This document shows positions 58,058-64,000 of a stretch of 64,000 nt of DNA, piece by piece. A model generated the notes under the pieces. That model ran no database searches and was not told where the DNA came from. It saw nothing but the letters and a program-made list of their open reading frames with translations. The stretch is from Sequoia sempervirens. Taxonomy: Eukaryota; Streptophyta; Pinopsida; Cupressales; Cupressaceae. The stretch is from the NCBI GenBank assembly GCA_007258455.2, contig VDFB02114855.1:62001-126000 (forward strand), read 5' to 3'. Every line of letters begins with the position of its first letter. Within the stretch, counting starts at the first letter, position 1. Made by a program: the position numbers and the translations under genes.

Positions 58058-59700
58058 CTATTTTAACTCTTCTTTCATTGCTTCAATCCAATGCTCATCT
58101 TTACATGCTTCATTCACACTAGTAGGCTCAGTCTTTGAAATCAAGCAATAATCTTCTACAATCTTTCTCCTAGTCTGGACACTTGTGTTCTTATCACCTA
58201 TAATCTGATCTTCTGAATGACTCAATCTTACATACCTCAGAGTCTTCTTAGGATTTTCTTCAACTTCAAGCTCTTCTAATCTTTCTTCTTCTCTTTCATC
58301 AGTTTCTCCTTCTTCTTCATTTTCTTGATTTACCAGATTGATTTGCAGTTGATTTGTAGTCTGAACTTGCTTTCCTTTGTTTGTACTATCATCCTGATCA
58401 TTAGAGTCATATCCATAGGTTCTGGATAGTGTACCAAAGTCTTCATGAACCTTAACATTTTCACTTTCAACCATTTTCTTCAATCTTTTATTGTAACACC
58501 GGTAGGCCTTACTTTTAGTAGCATATCCCAGAAAGATACCTTCATCACTTCTAGCATCAAACTTTCCTATGTCTTCATCTCTCTTAATATGGCATTTGCT
58601 TCCAAATATCTTGAAGTATTTAACAGTAGGCTTTTGACTAGTCCATAGTTCAAAAGGGGTATTACTAGTATCACCTTTGATTTGTACCCGGTTGAGTATG
58701 TACACAACTGCACTCATAAATTCTCTCCAATAGATATGAGGAACATTTCCTTTTAGCATCATAGTTCTAGCAACATCTTCAATTGTTCTATTCTTCCTTT
58801 CCACAACTCCATTTTTCTAAGGGGTTTGCGGTGCAGATAATTGTCTCTTTATTTCATGTTCTTCACAAAAAGTATTAAATTCACCGGAAGTGAATTCACC
58901 ACCTCTATCTGATCTCATACATTTAATCTTCAAACCTGTCTTTGTCTCAACCATAGCTTTAATTTTTTTGAACTTTTCTAGTGCTTCAAATTTATTGCTT
59001 AAGAAAGTAACCCATACCATTCTAGAATAATCATCAATGAGTAACATGAAATACCTATAACCTTGTAAACTTCTGACCTTAGAGGGACCACACAAATCAG
59101 TATGCACAAGCTCTAACAATTCATTTGAACAATGCTTTTTACTCCGAAATGAAATCCTAGTTTGCTTTTCCAATTGACATTCCTTGCATATTTCATTGGT
59201 AGGTTTCACCAACTTAGGTAGATCTCTCACAACCTTAGTGGAACTTATCTTGAAAATATTATCAAAGTTAACATGACAAAACCTCCTATGCCATAACCAA
59301 CTTTCATCAACTTGAGCAATCAAACAAATTTTACTAGCAACACTCAAGTGAAAGATATTACCTTTTGTTTTTGTACTTGATGCAATTTCATTTCTAGAAC
59401 TCAATATTTTGCACTTTCCATCCTTGAACTCAAGATTGTATCCCTTATCAACCATTTGACCAACACTCAAAAGATTATGCTTCAAGCCTTCCACATACAA
59501 AACATCATCAATATTATGCTTACCATCAAGAGAAATGCAACCTCTTTCACGGATCACACTAGCTATATTATCACCAAATCTCACAACACCACCATCACAT
59601 TTTTTAAAGCTTACAAACTTACTTTTGTCTCCTGTCATATGATGTGAACATCTACTATCAATTTCTCATTCATCTTTTTCTTCAACTCGAGTAGCCAGGG
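58058..59700 (-). pseudogene. pol: Copia-B protease and integrase, broken
   Basis: From the protease end (about 59660, SRCSHHMTGDKSKF-like) through the pre-integrase segment (GLKHNLLSVGQMVDKGYNLEF), the zinc-binding region (LWHRRFCHVNF, CKECQLEKQTRISF), the integrase core (LVHTDLCGPSKVRSLQGYRY, IDDYSRMVWVTFLS, MRSDRGGEFTSGEF) and, after a stop at about 58817, ERKNRTIEDVARTMMLKGN and YWREFMSAVVYILNR. The long charged tail (EEEGETDEREEERLEELEVE) leads to RT. It is a single copy where Copia-C is duplicated. Confidence 0.87.
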
Positions 59701-60751
59701 CTTTCTCCACATTTGTACAACCAACAGATTCAGTAGATACAAGATTATTTTCATTTATAGCAATAAATACCCATTCATCATCACTTCTATTTCCTTTATC
59801 AGATTCATCATTTGTCATGCCTTCATCAGCAGCATAGTAACATTTCTTCTAAAATCTAGGCTTGTTATGTCTTGGTTTAGCAGATCTTTCTAGACACCTT
59901 GATGCAAAATGACCTATCTTATTGCAAGAAAAGCATTTAAGAGGTAATTTTCCTTCATACTTACCTTTTCCTCTCGGAACTATTTTGAAAATAAGTGCTT
60001 CTAGCTCTTCTAGCTCTCTTTCTTCTTCTTCAATCTGTCTGATTTCATCTTCATACTTGAATGTCTTTTTAGATGAACTCTCACTCGGATCATATCTCTG
60101 TCTATCTCTTCCGGAAGTAGTAGCCTTAAATGCAGATTCAACCTTAGGAAGGGCATCACCAAATTCACTCAACTCAAAAGTAGTGAACTTACCAACCAAT
60201 GTATCTTTGGTTATGTTTGTTATAGTCCAAAGTTCTTCAATAGCACTAGCTTTGACTTTGTAAGAATCAGGCAAGGATCTAAGCACTTTAGCAACAATCT
60301 TAGATTCATCTATCTTTCCACCAACACATCTAATACCACACACAAGTTCATTCACTCTTTGCATGAAAGTATTAATGTTCTCATCATCGCCCATTCTCAA
60401 CCTTTCATATTTCCCTTTCAAACTCTGCAACTTAGCAATCTTCACATTAGCATCACCTGCATACAAGGTTTCCAACTTTTTCTAGATCTCATAAGTAGTT
60501 TTCAGATCCATAACATTTGTCATCTTAGAATCAGTCAAAGAACTCAATAAAGCTTCCTTAGCTCGGATATTATACTCAACATCTTTGATCTCAACAGAAG
60601 TAGTAGGACCATTTTGTGGAATAATATACATATTACTTGTAATGCTCCAGTAGGGTTCCCCAATGCATCTCAAATGGCACTCCATTCGAGTCTTCCACAA
60701 AGAATAATTTGTTCCATCAAATCTTAGATTATCCTTCTTGTAACTTGCCAT
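59701..60751 (-). pseudogene. gag: Copia-B gag, broken once or twice
   Basis: It begins MASYKKDNLRFDGTNYSLWK at 60751. A stop at about 60482-60484 (after MDLKTTYEI) is followed by a 208-codon frame (60475-59849) with KLQSLKGKYERLRMG, FMQRVNELVCGIRCVGGKID, a Glu-rich helix (EEEERELEELEALIFK) and the complete knuckle CFSCNKIGHFASRC. The tail after about 59850 continues in broken frame to the protease. Gag forms the particle and binds RNA. Confidence 0.87.
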
Positions 60752-60792
60752 CCCGGATCACCTTAAGCTGTTAAAATTCTTCCAAGGAACTT

Positions 60793-60804
60793 GCTCTAAT
60801 ACCA
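60793..60804 (-). promoter_or_regulatory. Copia-B primer binding site
   Basis: Minus strand TGGTATTAGAGC, two bases after the LTR end GCCAACA; one base from the plant initiator-Met-tRNA site. Confidence 0.82.
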
Positions 60805-60806
60805 AT

Positions 60807-62073
60807 TGTTGGCAATACAAGGGCATACCACTGAGAGGGGGGGTGAATTAGTTGTCACATAAATTCAAAACTTATTCAACTTATTAACCTTATTCTTTGA
60901 CTTGATTATTAACCATGAAAACATAAATCATCAACACATAAGAAACACACATAACACCAAGATTTTTTATGTGGAAACCCTGTTAGGGGAAAAACCACGG
61001 TGGAGGTCAGTCCACAAGATTATACCTTGTTAAAAGTATAATAAAAATGAAATATGGGGAATGCACATGCATTCAGGCACACTATTTAGAGCTCACTGCT
61101 ATATTATAAAGGAAGACACACTGTCTTACAAAGAGATTTAGATTAAAGCCATCCGGAATTTGAACTGAGAAAATAACATCTGCTAATGCCTGATTACAGT
61201 TCCAATTAAGCACATGAACACTTATTCACTCTTGTTCACTCTTCTTCACACTTCTTCACAATTCTTCACACTCTTCTTTTCCTTCGAATGATTTAGAACA
61301 TTATTTGTGCACACACATAGAAGCACACCTTTTTCACACTTAAATTCAAATAAACAATCACTCTTATATATCCGCAACATGAAATTTCATCGCTACAAGT
61401 CGGCCACAAAGAAATAATAAACTGAATATAAACTGTCAGCCCAAAACATTAAAGATTATCAATGCGAAACAACCAAGGTCAGCGACAACTTAGTGAGGAC
61501 CCAAATCAACATCTCCAACATGAAGACACTTCAATTAATTTCTCCTCGAAGATCCACAACATGTTACAAACACTATGTCGGCCAAGAACAAGAAAAACAT
61601 GAACACGCAAGAGAAAATCGCCAACCACGATGACAACGATCAATGAAAACATGCAACAAAGATAGAGTACGATCTAGAAACATCCACAAGCAGCACGAAT
61701 CACAAGAGAAGCATCCACAATAACTGGATTAACTGAAATAACATCATCTTCAATTAGGAACACCAACTAAAGAAACATAAAAACTGTCTGAATGGAAATC
61801 TTCATAACTCGATCAAATCTTCATGCAGATCTCTAAAAATTGACATGGATAAACTAGATACACTCAAAAACAAACCCTTTAGCCCACAACCTCTGATCAA
61901 CAACATACAAAAATAACCACCATATTGAACTTCACTTCACCACTGACAACCTAGAACTCATTTATTACAATTTTCTCAATATCCTCGACATATACAGCTT
62001 CAAATACATTTATGCTAATAGTGTTGACATGAATGAAAAACACATATCATCAATATAACCACAACATCCAACA
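60807..62073 (-). repeat. Copia-B 5' LTR
   Basis: On the minus strand TGTTGGATGTTGTGG (62073) to GTATTGCCAACA (60807). Slightly longer than the 3' LTR (1,267 against 1,247 bp) through small indels, such as a ttcttcac-type repeat near 61235-61270. Confidence 0.9.
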
Positions 62074-62078
62074 TTTTT

Positions 62079-62434
62079 TTGGAGTTGCGGTTAGTTGGAT
62101 GAGTAAGAGGCAACCCACAGTTGCTTTTTCCACCACAAAAGCAAAGTACATGGCTGCTACACATTCCTCTAAAGAGGCAGCTTGGTTACAAAGACTTGGG
62201 AAAGGTATTGGTTTTAATTGCAAGCAAGTTAGACTTGAATGTGATAGTCAAAGTGCTATTTTTTTAGCCAAAAATTCTATGTATCATGCTTGTACTAAGC
62301 ATGTTGATGTTTAGTATCACTCTGTGTGAGAAATGGTTGAAAGTGGAAAGGTATTAATTGAGAAGGTTGACACTTTGATTAATGCTACAGATTATCTTAC
62401 GGAGCCAGTTCCTACAAATAAGTTCTCATGGTGA
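62079..62434 (+). pseudogene. pol: Copia-A RNase H C-terminus
   Basis: After Copia-B the frame gives VSWMSKRQPTVAFSTTKAKY, KEAAWLQRLGKGIGF, LECDSQSAIFLAKNSMYHAC and TKHVDV, the standard end of Copia RNase H, with stops at about 62312 and 62327, and ends TNKFSW at 62434. It joins to 55037 on removing Copia-B, apart from a one-base frame slip at the insertion site. Confidence 0.85.
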
Positions 62435-62525
62435 AGGAAGGCCATTGGCCTTGAGTCCTGTACTTGATTTATAATTATTATTCCTTGTTTAGAATAATTG
62501 CAATGTATAATTTCAAGTGGGAGAA

Positions 62526-63774
62526 TGTTAGAAATAAGATGCCATTTAAATGCAATCCTAAACATTATTTATTTCATGTATCTCCTAAGTCCTTGGAAAG
62601 TGTTCCCTAACACTAGGATTAGAAAGAGATTAATATTTGATGAAATAATCATGTTAATTGACATTTATAATTAATTCTAAATGTTAGGAGCACGTGAGGG
62701 AATCCAATATGAGTTCCTGAATAATAGGGGCACATGGGGTGACCACATGGAAGGTGACACTCACCTTAAGTTAAGTTAACTGTTTGGAGTAAGAGATAAC
62801 ACTTCTGAATGCATGTAAAGATCCTAGGAGTTAGGGTTTGATGTTTACATGCATGAAGTTCAGTTCAGTTTAGTTTAGATTAGTTCAGTTCAGTTTAGAA
62901 TCAGTTTAGTTTAGTTTAGTTATGGTTTAGTTATCTTCAGTTAGTTTTAGTTGAATGCTAGTTGACTTTAGTAACTTGGAATGCATGACTAATTACTTGA
63001 GTTGAATGAAAGATTACAGGTGATTACCTTCAGTTAACAGGGGATGGCCATTCTTGCATGAATGGTGGAGAGAAATGTTTCAGTTAACAAAAAATTACTT
63101 GGACCCACCTTGGGCGCCCAAGTTGGCTTCTTGGAATTAACTCCTTTGCATGCTAAGATATTTCAAAAAGCTGAGTTAAGTGGGCCCACTCTTGGGTGCC
63201 TACTTTGAGGATAAAGCCTTGAAGATATTTAAGGAATAAAGGTTGAGTTACTACTTCAGTTTGGGACACCCAAATGAATGAAGATGATGATTTGACATTG
63301 TTCTTCACGACATAACTTTACCTTCAAGAGATAGGCGTACCTTTTGTGAGATAGGGATTGAGCATTGTAATTGTAACTCTTTTGGAGTTTATAAAGTTGT
63401 TTATTTCCTATTTATCTCAAGCAAGTTGAAGAGAGTTATTATTAGTTTTATTGCAGGTTGTGAAGAAGATTGGTGAAGGCATAAGAAGCATTCTCAAGCA
63501 AGAATTGGAGTTATTGTAATCTACTTCAGAGATTAAATAATACATTGATTCTTGGTGGAGTTTTTTCTCGAAAGGGTTTCTCCACAGTATATGTTGTGTA
63601 TCTTCTAATATCCTGTCTAATTCTTCTATAACTTCTATCTTCATTCTAAAAATGGTAAAATGGATTCATCAGATAATCACCCACAAAGAATCTGTAACAA
63701 AGAATAGATATTTAGATCAGCAATCATAAATTTTTACAAAGTATTAAGCTAAGAAAACACCTCAATTTTCAACA
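62526..63774 (+). repeat. Copia-A 3' LTR, complete (1,249 bp)
   Basis: TGTTAGAAATAAGATGCC to CTCAATTTTCAACA, preceded by the purine tract aagtgggagaa (62515-62525) and followed by TSD cacat (63775-63779). A TATA-like tttataaagttg lies at about 63388. Its first about 450 bp match the reverse complement of 1-451. Confidence 0.93.
62860..62960. repeat. degenerate TTTAG/TTCAG pentamer array in Copia-A 3' LTR
   Basis: Counterpart of the array at 20-120, read on the other strand. Confidence 0.75.
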
Positions 63775-64000
63775 CACATAAACACAATAATTTAAATCCA
63801 ATTGTTAAAATACATAAAGCTCCCCAAATAAGATTTAAATAAGACTATAAGAGCTCACAAAAAGGATTAATAAAATCATTTAAAATTACTAAATGAAATA
63901 TATCATTCCCTCGTAATGATCAATAAAAATCACTTAAAATAACATATTTAAAACCTTAAGGATATAACAATTCAAAACTCCAATCAATTAAACACTATAA
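63775..64000 (-). repeat. LARD LTR segment, reverse-complemented
   Basis: This is the reverse complement of 8181-8406 in the intact LARD LTR with a few differences. It starts at exactly the base where the left copy (452) is interrupted, and carries the second TSD copy. It is the part of the LTR missing before base 452, in the opposite orientation. Confidence 0.92.

Larger units (their letters stand above)
55038..62073 (-). mobile_element. Copia-B (Ty1/Copia), full length, minus strand
   Basis: LTRs at 55038-56284 and 60807-62073. Flanks are tttgt (55033-55037) and ttttt (62074-62078), a TSD with one mismatch. It has a primer site TGGTATTAGAGC and a purine tract. The 4.5 kb interior has gag, protease, integrase, RT and RNase H with few but fatal stops. 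It is the same family as Copia-C but inserted in the opposite direction in the same host element. Confidence 0.9.
35019..63774 (+). mobile_element. Copia-A (Ty1/Copia), 3' half, split by two insertions
   Basis: Its parts are 35019-35096, 54137-55037 and 62074-62525 (reverse transcriptase and RNase H) and the 3' LTR 62526-63774. The reverse transcriptase frame is split at LVAKLT by Copia-C (TSD ctaac) and the RNase H frame after VAMCTL by Copia-B. Its 5' LTR is at 451-1 on the minus strand, showing the assembly conflict described in the findings. It inserted into the LARD 5' LTR with TSD cacat. gag, protease and integrase are not in the window. Confidence 0.85.

Noticed and set aside
1..64000. 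Interpretation of both window ends as a true palindromic duplication
   Set aside because: The two junctions are the opposite ends (5' and 3') of one insertion and each appears only once, so a duplication is not needed; inversion or misplacement explains them.

Overview
This window looks like plant nuclear DNA from a large, repeat-rich genome. A gymnosperm is plausible but cannot be proven from these bases. It is AT-rich and almost every recognisable feature is a retrotransposon. I found no convincing host gene, tRNA or rRNA. A run of exactly 100 N (34919-35018) splits it into a left part (1-34918) and a right part (35019-64000).

Left part. Bases 1-451 are the 5' end of a Copia LTR on the minus strand ('Copia-A'). 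From 452 to 11242 lies a non-autonomous giant LTR element (LARD type): a 5' LTR broken by Copia-A, a Met-tRNA-type primer site, 4.3 kb of almost non-coding interior, a polypurine tract and a complete 3.68 kb 3' LTR. Next come a short LTR-like piece and a decayed L1-type LINE on the minus strand (about 15890-11490) that has lost its 3' end. From 15.9 to 27.7 kb is old AT-rich DNA with three or four solo-LTR relics. A minus-strand Ty3/Gypsy protease relic (27668-28361) is cut by a plus-strand Tat-like Gypsy element (28362-34918) with an LTR, a 2.3 kb leader and an intact 699-codon gag ORF. That element runs into the gap.

Right part. This is a nest of insertions, each supported by target-site duplications (TSDs). 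Copia-A (reverse transcriptase fragment, RNase H, 3' LTR 62526-63774) was hit by Copia-C (plus strand, 35097-54131, TSD ctaac) and by Copia-B (minus strand, 55038-62073, TSD tttgt/ttttt). Copia-C was hit in its integrase by a full-length Tat-like Gypsy element on the minus strand ('Gypsy-G', 38504-50134, TSD ctatg). Gypsy-G carries an RNase H upstream of its reverse transcriptase and a second, degenerate RNase H downstream.

The main result is structural. The two ends of one Copia-A insertion lie at opposite ends of the window in incompatible orientation. The left LTR joins the giant LTR with TSD atgtg at 452-456. The right LTR joins the missing other half of the same giant LTR, reverse-complemented, with TSD cacat at 63775-63779. 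The simplest reading is that the sequence right of the gap is inverted and misplaced, and that reverse-complemented it belongs upstream of base 1. A real inversion is the alternative. All elements except possibly the Tat gag ORF look inactive because of stops and frameshifts.
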